Shown here one piece after another: positions 44,366-56,275 of a stretch of DNA of 64,000 nucleotides (positions within the stretch are counted from its first letter, which is position 1; the number at the start of each line of letters is the position of its first letter). Made by a program: the position numbers and the translations under genes. This DNA comes from Elephas maximus indicus. Lineage: Eukaryota; Chordata; Mammalia; Proboscidea; Elephantidae. Below the pieces are notes generated by a model. It saw only the letters and a program-made list of their open reading frames with translations. It was not told where the DNA came from and searched no databases. Where the stretch lies: positions 46,476,608 through 46,540,607 of the forward strand of contig NC_064824.1 of NCBI RefSeq assembly GCF_024166365.1. The letters run 5' to 3'.

Positions 44366-45189
44366 TAACAAAAGAGTGTTGGATTGAAACTGAATGAGTG
44401 AATTTGGCAGAAGCTGTAGATTTGTCTGTAATAGCCTTTAGGGCTACGGATAATTCCATTCATCATTCTGCTTTAATTTGCTGTTTAATCTGCTGTTTTA
44501 TTTTTCTGTGTGAATGACTGTGACTATATGATTAAAAAATCACCAGATCAAGAAAATGAATTTACTGTCTTCAGTAGTCTTAACGACCACATCTGATTAA
44601 CTGCAAGACTGATTCAACTATGCACAAATTAGATATTAAGATAGATGAAAAGAATCCAGTTTGACCAAAAAATGATTTTGAGACTGCATAGATAAAACTG
44701 ATTTTCTTCCTTTGTGCAATTCAGTTCAATTCAAACTTTCAAATATACAGTACAAAGCACTGCAAGGAAGAGCAAGGAAAATAAGCACCATCCCTTGTTG
44801 CCAAGGAGTTTATAATCAAGCGTGAGTCTCTTGGGAGGTGAAGGATAGAGAGAACAAGGTATTTATATAGATAGCCCTAACATAAGGCAGGGTAAGATCT
44901 GTTTCATGAGGCTTCAATGAGTCCTGAGATTCAAAGGAGGAATACATTATTTCCACAATGAGGGAATTGTTAAGAGCAGAGATGTTGAAAGACTGGAGAT
45001 GGGCAGGTGTGATTCTGGCTCTCAAAATGAAAATTAGGAGTTCTCGATAATCATTCCAGATCAGTGGGGATTTCATAGATTCAAAGACTCGAGGAATAGA
45101 TGGTGGGGAGAGCTTACGTACAAAAGGAATCTGGTGATCACTAAATCTCACTGAAGAAGTCATATCAAACCAATGTTTTTGAGGGGAGT

Positions 45190-45345
45190 AGGAAGCCCTG
45201 GTGGTACAGTTCTGCTGGTACAGCTCTGCTGCTGACCAAAAGGTCGGCAGTTGGAATCCACCAGCCACTCCTTGAAAACTCTATGGGGCAGTTCTACTCT
45301 GTCTTATAGAGTCACTATGAGTCAGAATCGACTAGACAGCAATTT
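45190..45345 (+). mobile_element. AfroSINE, short type with internal duplication in the head
   Basis: The head repeats (tggtacagttctgctggtac, then agctctgctgctgaccaaaa), a local duplication of the A-box region. The body and tail (gagtcagaatcgactagaca) are typical. Confidence 0.87.
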
Positions 45346-45401
45346 TTGTGTGTGTGTGGTTATTTGCTGGGGGCAGTGGGTGCCCCCAGCAGTTATTGAA
45401 A

Positions 45402-45614
45402 TGTCTCTGGGTGACACCAACAGTTAAGTAATCAGCTGCTAACAAAAAGGTTGAAGGTTCGAGTCCACCAAGAACGGGCTTCAGAAGAAAGGCGAGGCAA
45501 TCTGCTTCCAAAACATTAGCCATTGCAAACCCTATGGAGCACAGTTCCACTCTGACACACATGAGGTAACACATGGGGTTGACATGAGTCAGAACAGACT
45601 TGATAACAACTGAT
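45402..45614 (+). mobile_element. AfroSINE, long type, head closest to tRNA-Asn
   Basis: The head tgtctctgggtgacaccaac keeps the GTCTCTG acceptor strand of tRNA-Asn, followed by gctgctaacaaaaaggttga and a B box (ggttcgagtccacc). The tail ends gagtcagaacagacttgat. Confidence 0.9.
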
Positions 45615-46122
45615 TTTCTGGATGATTATTAAATTGGTACACATGAGAAATGCAACATAGAAAGCAGCCAAATTTCAGCGTATTCTTGGGAACAAAAATC
45701 AAGAAAAATGAGACACATTAAAATTGAACAATTTTATCCAAAAGATGCTAATTAATAAATGGATATTACCATGAAGAATACTCTTTAGTGTCTTTTCATA
45801 GACCTCTAACCTTAACCCTGTTTGATTAATATTTAAGCAGCAACTTGAATGAAAATATAGAAGACATGTTTATTCATCTGCAGATGAACCAGAGTTGGAA
45901 AGAAAGACAAACAGTGAAAAAAATCAGGATCTAAAGTGATCTTTAGTGGGTTGAATGATGGCTCAAATATAGCAAGATAAATTTCAATAGTCTTAATCTT
46001 GGTCCAAAAAGCCAACAGTACATGCAAAAAATGGCAGGGATGTGACTTGGTCACAGCAAAACAATCTTCTGGTTTTAATTAGTTGACTATTATGAGTCAA
46101 CAGTACTACGTGATCACTGAAA

Positions 46123-46288
46123 CAATCATCATCACCACTACCACCACCACCACCAACACTAACACCACCGTGACCACCACCATCATGACCACCTCCATCA
46201 TCATCACTACCACCGTGACCACCACCACCATCACCGTTAGCACTACCACTACCACCACTACCACCATCACTACCACAACAACAATTTA
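46123..46288 (+). repeat. Degenerate trinucleotide microsatellite (ACC/ACT/ATC)n
   Basis: About 165 bases of interrupted ACC, ACT, ATC and CAA units. It produces apparently long open frames on both strands (Thr-rich on +, Gly/Asp-rich on -), which are artefacts of the repeat. Confidence 0.85.
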
Positions 46289-46289
46289 A

Positions 46290-47700
46290 TGAGCTCTTAA
46301 TCTGTGTTCCTGGAATGTGATTCCTGGAAACAGTCTCCAGACGGGAGGGAGTAGCTCCACTAATCACGTCACACTCAGAACAATGTGTAAAGTTCTGTGT
46401 GCCACAAGTACAACCTTGAGAATGATCAGGGAACAGCAAACTATATGGGTGAAGAAACCCAAAGCTGTGTTATATTCAGAAAATTTAAAAGCCCTGGAGT
46501 TGGTTATTCTGAAGCAAAAAAGTCTTAGCAAAAACATGATAAAAGTATCCAAGTTGTCCAAAGGCTATCACATGGAATGGCAATTTAATTTCTTTTATAG
46601 TGCTTCAAAAGACAGAACTAGAACCAATAACATTAATTATAGGGATATAGATTTTAGCTTATTAAAGAATTTTATCATGGCTAGAGATGTTTGAAAATAG
46701 AAAGCATGGTTTCTGCTGTAGTGAGTTTTTTTTTTTTTTTTTAATCACTAGGATATTCAAGTATGGGCTCACCAGGGGTTTGCACCAGGACTTTGAGTAT
46801 CTGATAGGTAGTTTGACTTTAACTTTTCTAATTCCTAGACTGATATCGTGGAGGGTAGTGGGAGCCTGGGGGTTCAGAGGATGCCACAGATGCATTCCCA
46901 TCAAAGAGGTGGTTGTGTAGTGAAGGCAATGGGTCAATAATGTGGAGGTAGTTGTAAGGGCTTTGCTGATCCCTGCTCAGGGTTCGGCCATGGGTTGCAG
47001 GGTGGGAGAAAGAGAGAAAGTGATACCGCTGGAGAGATCCCCATTGTCATGGAGGGTAAAGGGAAAGGCACGTGTTAGCCACTAGCAGGTAGAAGATATA
47101 TATGAAGCAAAGTTTGGTAACCCCAGAAATTGTTTATGAGAGAATGGGGACACAGGAAGCTGTTAGAATGATGGTGGTGGGGATCTGAAGAGGGGGAGTC
47201 TGAATTGGAAAGCCTAAGAGCCTTGGAACAGGTGGCAGGAGTCTAGACTGTGGCAGTAGTCACAGATAATGGGAATGAAGAGAGCAGGGGCTAGAAGACA
47301 AGTTTGTCATGTAGGTAACAAGAGAAGTACTGAGTAGCAGGATTTAGTTCATAGAGATGCCTCTAGAACTTTGTTGCTCTCCTATGCTCACCCTCAATTT
47401 CCATACAATAGGAAGGTGGGCTCTACTTTGCACTAGTTTTCAGTGAGCTTGAGCTCTCGTCCAGTGTCAATGTAGGAATGGAAACAAGACATCAGGAGCC
47501 GCCCTTTCTCCCCTTGGAGGCTTCATATTTGCTTTTCTGGTTTCTTATTTGGGGAACCAAATCTAGAATAAATCCTAAGTGTGTTTGGCATTCTGGCAGA
47601 CCGTTAGAGAAGATTTCAGACATTGTGGAGCAAAGGAGAGGAGGCTGGAATGCCCCATCACAGGAGCAAATGAGGCGGTAAAGCACAGTTCTTACCATGA
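46290..47700. other. Intergenic DNA, nothing recognised
   Basis: No gene or clear transposon. A poly(T) run lies at about 46727-46742. Confidence 0.4.
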
Positions 47701-47759
47701 GAGCCATGTGAGGTTTTTATAAAAAACATCAAACCTTTGAGGGTTAATATGTTGTTTTT

Positions 47760-47825
47760 GTGATTCCAGGGCCTAGCACAGGGCCTGGCACATCGTAACT
47801 GGACCTTGATAAATGTTATATGGTG
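47760..47825 (+). repeat. L2/MIR 3' terminus fragment
   Basis: The words ggcctagcacagggcctggc, then acatcgtaactggaccttga and taaatgtt, match the shared L2/MIR end. Confidence 0.6.
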
Positions 47826-47829
47826 GCTA

Positions 47830-50150
47830 GAGAGCTGGATCAATGCATGAAGTTACCATTCCTAGATGGTTGATTCCCAAAGTAGAACATTCTGGTCAAC
47901 TCCACCCTTCCTGTTCCCATTCTACCTCAGCCAGGGTGGACTCAGAAAACTTAGATGCTGGATTTAAGGCAAATTTCTGAAGCATAGGTTCTGAAATCAG
48001 AAGAACTCACAGGTCAACAAGGGTTTCTTTTCACAGTGTGAGAAATTCTGTGGTAGTCAGGGCTGGCTTTAGTAGCAAGTATAGAATGTTCGTGTAACAA
48101 ACGGAGGGTCTCTGAACACTTTAATGTGAGCATGACCTTTAAAAGATCCTTGTGCAGTGTGTGATTTTGTAAACTTACGCAATTCTTGCTGAAGGCATTG
48201 AGACCATCTGTAGATGGCATTTAAAGAGATGTTGAGTTTTCTTCTCACATTCGATTTGGACTTCAATTCTTAGCCATCGGGCAGAATTTGCCTTCTCTGC
48301 TAAATAGCCATATTTTGCTTGTCATGGAATCTGAAAGAAGATTACCCTGCGTACAACTGCATAATGTACTTGTCTTTCTTTTCTTTAAAATGATATTTTT
48401 TACAAAACAATTCTATCATTCTTATAGCCCCAAATAGTCAAGTTTAAAAGTACAGGAAGGCTTTGTGAAGACCTTGTGTCATTTTAATTTGTTTTCAAAG
48501 TTGCTTACATAAAGACTTCACAAGGGCATTCTGTTCTAGCTACTAGGGAGGCAGGGATCTCCATACCCTCTTGACTGTTAGAAAAAACATTCTTTCTAAT
48601 GTCACCATTCCTGGCAGAGCAAGGGTTGACTTCCTGTGCCCCTTCTGCCTGTACAATTTTTAGGCAAAGAAAGTAATTTTCACTTCTGTACCCCAGACTA
48701 TAAAAATTACAGGTGCTGTACGTATTCTATCCATCTTTCTATCCCTCATCCTATTCCTACTCTCTGGCCTGGTGCCTGGTCTGTAGCTGGCCTTGAGTAG
48801 TATTTATTTATCTTGAAGGAATTCTACTAGATCAAGTTCTGCCCAGGAGACCTTGTGTGATTAATCTAGAAACTATTTTCATTATTAGATTTGTATGAAA
48901 ACTAGATTCCTCATGAGACTTAAATGCGAAAATCTATCCTCTTACTTATTAGGAGTCAGAGAGCTCTGGCTTGGAATAAACCTAATAAATGCTATCCTAC
49001 CCTCTGTTGGTCATTACTTTGAATCATCTTGTGACTGCCAGGGAACCCTAAGCCGCACATGTAGAGAGAGCCTAATAGGATGGATAACAGGGGAGCAGAA
49101 AATCTGATTAAACAGACAACTCAGCTTAATCAGAAAATAACCACATAGGCTGGACACAGACCTACTGGTCTCAGCCTATTGCTGCAGGAAGCCCTTCCCC
49201 ATAAGCTGTTTTTTCACTTAATCTCCATCCTTTCTCTCTCTCTCAATATCCTGGTCTTGAGTTTCCAACAAGCCTGATGGGTGATAATTGTGATTTTGTT
49301 ACAAGATGCAAAAGCAATTCTGGCTGTGTGGCAGGGCTAAAAAAGACATCTGTGTAAATATGTTTGGATTTGTAATCTCATCCCAGCCCCAGCCTACAAC
49401 TTTTGATAGGATTAACTGCAAGACGAGTGCCCAGGTGAATTTGCACTGATTAAAGCCCCTGTGAGCCCCTGGTGGGTTAATCAGACTATTATATTTGGGT
49501 TGCCCAGCATGAGAGGTGTGTCCTTGGGAAAGCATTGTGAGGGAGTGTTCTCTTTGTGCAGAGGAGTATCAGTGACCATAGGTGAACTTCATGTCTTTCA
49601 TCACAGGCTTATTTTCTGAAATGAACCATGAAAATGACCTAGCCAAATGGGGAACCAAGCTGACCCATGGGAAGACCCTGGTCAGAAATGGAGAAGTAGT
49701 TAGCATCCTGTAAATGCAAGATACCTCTACCTGATGTAGGCTATTGACTAATCTTCTCCACCCAGAGGCAGGAAAACTTGGTTAGAGCATTTCCACTACA
49801 AAGGACACATGAGAGGGCATTGGATTTCTTGGACACTGAGAGAACTTGGGTCACAAAAAATATCCTAATGATGTGTCAAGCCTCTGTCAATACCCACCAA
49901 GTGAAGAGGAGAACAGACGCATGAAGCAATAGCCAATTAACTGAGAGTTAGCTAAAAGGGATCAAGGTCCTGGGTTATCTGGGCAACTAACTGCCCCTTC
50001 TTTCCGGATACCAGATACATTGACTTCAGGGCACATGTTCTAAGTTGCTTATACAGATCTGGCCTGCAGTGTGAGCTAAAGAGCTCACCGTAGCTGTCAG
50101 CAGGATGCTGCACTCTAGGGAATACAAGACTGATAACTCTAAATGGTAGA
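47830..50150. other. Intergenic DNA, nothing recognised
   Basis: About 2.3 kb free of the AfroSINE copies common elsewhere in this window. A weak L2/MIR-like word occurs near 48770 (ggtgcctggtctgtagctgg). No exon was recognised. Confidence 0.4.
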
Positions 50151-50154
50151 CAAA

Positions 50155-50450
50155 TGTGTTGTTGTTGCTTGCTATCAAGTCGGCTCTGACTCATGGCAAG
50201 CCCATGCACAACAGAATGAAATGTTGCCCAGTCCTGTGCCATCGTCATGATTGTTGGTATAATTGTGTCCATTGTTGTGACCACTTAGGGGGTTCATCTT
50301 CCAGCACTATGACCCATGCTGAAACCTGTTCACCATGGGTAACCCTGCTGGTATTTGAAATACTAATGGCATAGTTTCTAGCATCATAGCAACACTTAAG
50401 CCACCACGGTGTGACAAACTGACAGATGGGTGGTGGTAGCCATGTATGTT
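50155..50450 (-). mobile_element. Internally deleted RTE derivative, second copy
   Basis: Read on the minus strand it starts ccacccatctgtcagtttgt, continues through atgatgctagaaactatgcc and accagcagggttacccatgg (RTE 5' UTR), then gtgctggaagatgaaccccc, and joins gtggtcacaacaatggacac and gatggcacaggactgggcaa (RTE 3' end). A second small deletion removed the middle of the UTR. Coding sequence is absent. The 5'-to-3' join matches the copy at 1735-2126. Confidence 0.75.
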
Positions 50451-50574
50451 CTGATTTAACTTATTAGAAGGAGATTTGTCTTCGACTTTGGCCTCTTGAT
50501 TGAAATCTTGTTTGCAGGGCAGATTCATCTTCTGCGAGACCTTCAGCTTATACAATTTTAGAGATTCTCTTTAA

Positions 50575-50918
50575 GAAAAAGAATATACATTTGGTACCTG
50601 AGTTTCAAACAAAGTTAAACATACACCTACTCTATGACCTAGCAATTCCACTCCTAGGTACATAGCCCAGAGAATTAGCATATGTCCATAAACAGACTAG
50701 TACTAGAACATTCACAGCCTTGAACTGGAAACAACCCAAATGTCCATCAACAAGCAAATGAACAAAAGCAAATGAACAAAAGAGGTATATTCACAGAGTG
50801 GAATACTACTCAACAATAAAAGGAATGAACTACTGGTACATGTAATCATGAGGAAACACTTTCCAGACACTAAACTAAGTGAAAGAACCAGACAAATGAT
50901 TCAACAGTTTGGCGGTTT
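50575..50918 (+). mobile_element. L1 3' region fragment A
   Basis: The words ctagcaattccactcctagg, ggaaacaacccaaatgtcca and actcaacaataaaaggaatg are the end of L1 ORF2/3' UTR, sense strand. Confidence 0.8.
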
Positions 50919-51352
50919 CTTGTAAAGTTAAACATACACTTACTATACAATCCAGCCACCCCACTCCTAGGTATTTATCCAAGTCAAACAGAAACTATGT
51001 TCACACTAAAACCTGTGCATGAATGTCTAGAGTAACTTTATTTATAATAATCCAAACTGAAAGTCAACCAAATATCCCTCAACTGGGGATGAATAAATAA
51101 TCTGTGATAATCAATACAATGGAATCCAACTCAATGCAATAATCAATACAATGGAAAACCAGACTCAGAAAGCTACGTATATACTGTATGATTCCGTTTA
51201 TATGATATTCTTGAAGAGAGAACATATACAGTTTTATTTGCATGATATAGAACTTTTGGAAGTTCATGTTTGTCAAAAGTCAACTAATTATACCCTCAAC
51301 TGTGTGCATTTTACTGTGTATAAATTAAATCTTAGTAAGAAAAAAAAAAGTG
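50919..51352 (+). mobile_element. L1 3' region fragment B, with poly(A)
   Basis: Restarts at the same point as fragment A (cagtttggcggtttcttgta, then aaagttaaacatacacttac) and runs on to tatactgtatgattccgttt and a poly(A) at 51342-51350. Two overlapping L1 ends lie in tandem. Sequence 51353-52379 beyond shows nothing recognised. Confidence 0.78.
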
Positions 51353-52393
51353 TGTTGAGGGGGGACGGGGCCCTAGAAAGGCCTGAGCAAATGAAGGCTC
51401 TTGAAGCTTCAACTTCATGAACCTCACAGAAAAGCCATCTGTGCTTGTCTTTCTGGATGCTTCTCCTGCAGCAGAGCCTGTATAAGTTATCGAAACCACA
51501 AGGGAAACAGCTCGGGGAGAAAAACCCTGAATTAGAAACAGGGGACTATTCACCAGAAGAGTTAACCATGAGTATACATGAGCGTCCACATAAAACTTCT
51601 TCCCATCTCTTAAAATCACAGATTCATAGTGCTGGTAGTAGAGAGTAGCAGGGTCCTTTTTTCTCTGGGAATTCTACCACATAACTTGATAGCATGGGTA
51701 TCTGTTTATTAGGCAATGGGAATCATTCCTCCTGGCTGAGAGACTGACTATAAGGGAGACAGGTCCTTTTATTAATCAGTAAACTAAGTTGTGGTAAGAA
51801 ATAGACACAAACATGTAAACAGGCTCAATACAATAGATGTTAGCTAGAACTCAGTCACCCTGAATGGGAGGGGGGCTGGAAAATGAAGTTTAGGTGTGTC
51901 CCAGGAAGAAGGGAAGAATGGATTTTGGTGGATACCTTGAAACCATCCAAAAATAGAAAATGATGCCTTCAACTGCTTTGCTTATCAATGATTTGGCTAT
52001 TAAATCTGGGATACTATTCACATCTCTACTATTTTTATCAGTGATTTTGACCATTCATAACTTTTTTGATAGAATGATAACAGAGAAGAGCAAAGAAGGT
52101 GAAAAACAGTAAAAGAAGGTTCAATAGTGAAGGCTAGAATGAGACTGATGAATTATTTGTGGATTTAATAACAACACAGCTCTCTTTGTTATCTATAATC
52201 ATAGATAATTGATAGGGGTTGAAAAAATATTGATAAAGCTAAAATTCAATTTGATACAATTTAATAGGCAAATTAGGAACTATTAGATAGTGTAGCTGCT
52301 TTTCAGTTGATTTGAATTCATATCGCAGGATAGAATGAAATATTCCAGACAGTATAATGCTAACTGATGACCTCTTTCTAGGCTTTGCTAATA

Positions 52394-52562
52394 AACCAAC
52401 CAAACCAAACCCAGTGCTGTCGAGTCGATTCCAACTCATAGCGACCCTATAGGACAGAGTAGAACTGCCCCACAGAGGTTCCAAGGAGCACCTGGCGATT
52501 CGAACTGCCAACCTTTTGGTTAGCAGCTGTAGCACTTAACCACTATGCCACCAGGGTTTCCA
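52394..52562 (-). mobile_element. AfroSINE, short type
   Basis: Minus-strand near-consensus copy with perfect 14 bp duplications aggctttgctaata at 52380-52393 and 52563-52576. Confidence 0.94.
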
Positions 52563-53018
52563 AGGCTTTGCTAATAGATGTTTTAAATGTCTAATGCATT
52601 AGAGTATGCACAGGGGACAGTAATGGCACTAGGAAAAAGTACTCCAAAGGAGTGATACCTTAAGCTAATACTCAGGCATTACTTATGAAAGATCCTAGTG
52701 GTAACTACTAATTCTTTACAGTAACATGTAGAGTTGCAATAAAAAGACTAACAAAATGCAGTCTATCACTAGGAGTATTGGAACAAGACACAGAGCATTA
52801 TCTTACCTTTGTGTTAAAATATAGGGGTCCATAGCTGGGGTGCAATGTAAAGGGCTGGCTGCCAATCATTCAGAAAAGCATAAGGCTTCCTGAGATAGCA
52901 CACCTAAGGGCAAGTAGATAAGCAAGGAGACAAAAAGATAGCTCTGTGAAGGTAAATTACAAAAAAAGTAACATATTTTAGCCGTAAGTAGTAAGTGCTC
53001 AATAAAAACTAACTCATT

Positions 53019-53062
53019 GGGTTTTTCTTGGTTGTAATCTTTATGGAAGAAGATCACCAGGG
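53019..53062 (-). repeat. AfroSINE internal fragment
   Basis: Only the middle of a long-type copy remains: gggtttttcttggttgtaat, then ctttatggaagaagatcacc. Surrounding sequence (52577-53018 and 53063-53888) has nothing else recognised. Confidence 0.55.
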
Positions 53063-53888
53063 TTTTTTTTTTCCACAGAGTCACCTTTTGCCAACCCTTG
53101 TAGGTGTTTATTGAATACATACACAAGTGAATAAAAATCCTATAGGGTATAGAATATAGATTTGTTCACTAAATGCTGCAAGTAGGAATTAAAGAGATAA
53201 ATTTAGCACACTCTCCCCCAAAAGAAGTACTTTATACAATTAATAGGAAACCCAGGGAAGGTATTTCCTACATGAAATAATTAGTAGGACTGAGAGTATA
53301 TAAATAAATTCATGATCACTATGTCACCATTAGAGGAATGCTTGAGGGAATCTTTTGAGATTGCTGCTAAAATGAACTACGATTTGGAGAAAGTTCTCCA
53401 AATTATGCTTTGCACAAATGGTCCCTCAATGTCACTGTCAGAAAGAGGATAATGGGCTGAGTGGTCCATGTGTCCACATGGTTATTCTTTTTGAAACCTG
53501 GGTGTTTAAAGCGAGGCCAGGCATGAACATTGGCAATTATTTCTCTCTTCAGCATTCCTAGTTGAGCCTCCTGAGGAGTGCTCCTTGATTGATGGCCTCG
53601 GATCTAAGAAGGCATCTATGATAATGAGGAGGGGGGGCACTCAAAAACTGGCTCTGTGTCCATCTGTGGCACAAGGCACAGTCCCAGGAATAATCACAAT
53701 GGAGTTTCTCCAGCCTGGGTTGGGGGTGGGGGGTGGTGATCAATTAATGTTCAGAACAATTGAGAGAGCTGTGTTCTAGCTATTTTTGGTTGAGGTGTCT
53801 GTAAGGAATAGAGGGCAGAGTGGGGAAAGAAGGAGGGGGTAGAGAGAGAAGGGCAGCAAAGGGCATCTGGGGCCACCCCAGTGTGCTC

Positions 53889-54088
53889 ATTGTTGTTAGT
53901 TGCTGTGATTCCGACTCATGGCGACCCCGTCTGTGCAGAGTAGAATTGTTCCATAGGGTTTTCAAGGCTGTGACCTTTCGGAAGCAGATCACCAGCCCTG
54001 TCTTCCGAAACACCTCTGGGTGGGTTCAAGCTACCAACCTCTTGTCTAGTGGTTGAGCGTGCAATGGTTTGCACCACCCAGGGACTCA
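53889..54088 (-). mobile_element. AfroSINE, long type
   Basis: Minus-strand copy (attgttgttagttgctgtga to gcaccacccagggactc). About five bases are missing from the shared tail region relative to the other copies. Sequence 54089-55065 after it holds nothing recognised apart from a CT-rich patch near 54590. Confidence 0.88.
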
Positions 54089-55065
54089 GTCCCCAGTATG
54101 TACATCAACTTTTGTGCAAGAGAGCTGGACCCGTAGGCTAAAAGATCGCCAAGTCCTATAAACAAAAAATGCATACTTGCCTGCTGGGGCACACACATAC
54201 TGATGAGAAACACGACAGCCAGAGGCTGTCTGCGTGGCCTCCTAAAGGAGTCTGGGTGGGACTGTGAGAACACAGGAACCACCCCGCCTATCTGCCCAGC
54301 TCTGGTGACAGCCTTTGAAATCTGGCTTCCGCTCTGACATGCCTCTTTGATCTCTCAATTGAAAAGTCTGGTCCCCACCAAAGACAAATTCTCCGTGCTG
54401 GGATATTGTGCTATTTATCCACTTCCTCTTCTGGGCACCTTGTTTCAGGATGAAGGTGTCATAAATGACCAGAAGGCTGACCCCTGGGTCTGACTGGCAC
54501 AAGCCTTGCTATAATATGGACAAAACAGGCTTCTCCTTCTGCTGCTCTGGGGCTGACTTATTTTTGTTTGCTCTCTGCCTTTCTCTCTGTATATCTGTGT
54601 CCCTCTCTCCCTCCTCCTTCTACCCTCCCTCTCTGTTGCTCTCCCACCAAGGACATTTTTCAGTTTACAAAATGTAGCAACACATTTATTACCCCTGGGT
54701 AACTCCACAGACAATCAAGAAAATGCATTTCAGCATGATGAAGTGTCATGCACAATAAATGTATAGCAAAATAAATTACTCCGTAAATGAGGAAAAACAT
54801 TTCACTAACGCAGAGTCCAGGAATATATGAAGGTAACGATTTACTTCAATTAACAATAATAAAAAAAATTATAAAATAAAATAAACCCATGAGTCAAAAC
54901 CTGGTATTTATAAAAGGTTTCAGACTTGTAGGGACAATTTTTCAGCCAGGGAGATTGTTGGTGGAGGGGGTAGGTTGCTATTTCTGGAGGCTGCTTGTCC
55001 TTTATGTCAGGTAGCCCTCTGTGATCCCCCAAGCCTGGGTTGGTAGCCTGCTCTGAATCCTCACT

Positions 55066-55145
55066 GTGCTGTTGTTGTGTGCTGTCAAGTTGGTTCCAAC
55101 TCACAGTGACCCCATGTGATAGAGTAGAACTGCCCCATAGAGGGA
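55066..55145 (-). mobile_element. AfroSINE, truncated
   Basis: Tail and 3' half only (gctgttgttgtgtgctgtca to actgccccatagag). It breaks off before the tRNA-derived head. Confidence 0.75.
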
Positions 55146-55214
55146 TTCCTGATTCCTCTTACTCTGCTCTTCATTGCCTTCTATAGCTTCATTATTGCAC
55201 TTCTTTCTCTCTCT

Positions 55215-55350
55215 TTTTTTTTATTATTATGGTGAATATTTATGTAACAAAACATTTGCTTTGTGAGATTAATTATGTTTACCGTGTTGTTCAACCATCA
55301 CCATTATCCACTACCAAAATTTTCCATCATCCTTAACAAATGCCCAGTGT
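55215..55350 (-). repeat. L1 3' UTR fragment, antisense
   Basis: The words atttatgtaacaaaacattt and tgttcaaccatcaccattat resemble the antisense L1 3' end. It lies in an L2-like neighbourhood that ends at 55395-55490 (accagaatgtaagctccgct, gtgagtgaatgaatg). Confidence 0.5.
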
Positions 55351-55532
55351 CCCCTAAGCAATGCAATGTATTATATCATTTATTTATTTGTTATGTTTAT
55401 TGTTGGTCTCTTCCACCAGAATGTAAGCTCCGCTCTGTGCCGGGCACGTAATAGACACTCAATAATACATGCTGAGTGAGTGAATGAATGCTACCTTGTG
55501 GCACTGGCCAGGAGACATAACTGCAGCCTAAA

Positions 55533-55750
55533 GCAATGGTTTTTAATCTGTGTCCTTTGGAACCTGGAGTTCCATGGGATACGTTCAGCTGATGAAAACC
55601 AAGAGGGTGGGCAAATGAGTAGGGTTTAGGGGATTCTCCCTTCATTCAACCACTTTAATCTGTTTTATACATTGAAATTTTATAAAATATTTCTTTTGAG
55701 AAAAGGTTCAACTGCTTTTCAGAAAACATGTTTGAAAACCGTTGATCTAT
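55533..55750. repeat. hAT-like non-autonomous DNA transposon
   Basis: The ends are imperfect inverted repeats: caatggtttttaatctgtg at the left and catgtttgaaaaccgttg at the right. This is typical of mammalian hAT derivatives. The family was not determined. Confidence 0.5.
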
Positions 55751-55830
55751 AGCAAAATATACATCTGTCTGTATTAAAATAAATATTCACCATGGAGGAC
55801 CTTTATTATCTGTACCCTGAACCTTATGTG

Positions 55831-55931
55831 GAGCCCTGATGGCATAGTGGTTAAGAGCTTGGCAGCTAACTGAAAGGTTGGCAGTTTGAATCCACCAGCT
55901 GCTCCTTGGAAACCCTATGGGTCAGTTCTAC
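55831..55931 (+). mobile_element. AfroSINE, short type, 3'-truncated
   Basis: The head and B box are present (gagccctgatggcatagtgg, ttggcagtttgaatccacc), but it stops at gtcagttctac, with no RTE-type tail. Loss of the 3' end is unusual for a retroposon and implies a later deletion. Confidence 0.85.
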
Positions 55932-56009
55932 GAAAATAAAATCAGTTCTTATTTATTGCTCATCAAGATCTACCACAGACGGTTTTCCTAAGCATTTCCT
56001 ACTCAAGGT

Positions 56010-56275
56010 GTGTGCGTCTAGAGGCCAGCAGCATCAGCATCATCTGGGTGCTTGTTGTTGTTATTGTTGTGTGGCATCAAAGAGACCCTATAGGACACAG
56101 TAGAACTGCCCCATAGGGTTTCCAAGGAGTGGCTGGTGGATTCGAACTGCTGACCCTTTTGATTAGTAGCCTGAGCTCTTAATCACTTCACCACCAGGGC
56201 TCTTGGTGTTTGTTAGAAATGCAAAATCTCAAGCTCCTCCCAGACCTACTGAATCAGAATCTGCATTTTAACAAG
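56010..56275 (-). repeat. MER5-like hAT element, split by a SINE
   Basis: The left part (gcagcatcagcatcatctgg) and right part (tgttagaaatgcaaaatctc, then agacctactgaatcagaatc) form one antisense MER5A. The SINE at 56054-56202 interrupts it, with gggtgcttgtt/tggtgtttgtt as likely target duplication. Confidence 0.7.
56054..56202 (-). mobile_element. AfroSINE, short type, nested in MER5
   Basis: Minus-strand copy (gttgttgttattgttgtgtg to ccaccagggctc) lacking part of the shared tail. Sequence 56276-56857 after the MER5 shows only an A-rich patch near 56745. Confidence 0.85.

Noticed and set aside
44816-45268. 150-codon open frame on the minus strand
   Set aside because: It overlaps the start of an AfroSINE and shows no homology or codon pattern of a real gene.
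45993-46439. 148-codon Gly/Asp-rich open frame on the minus strand (and a Thr-rich frame on +)
   Set aside because: The composition is dictated by the ACC/ACT/ATC microsatellite. No domain is present.
51332-51619. 95-codon minus-strand frame following the L1 poly(A)
   Set aside because: No recognisable domain, and part of it is antisense L1 tail.
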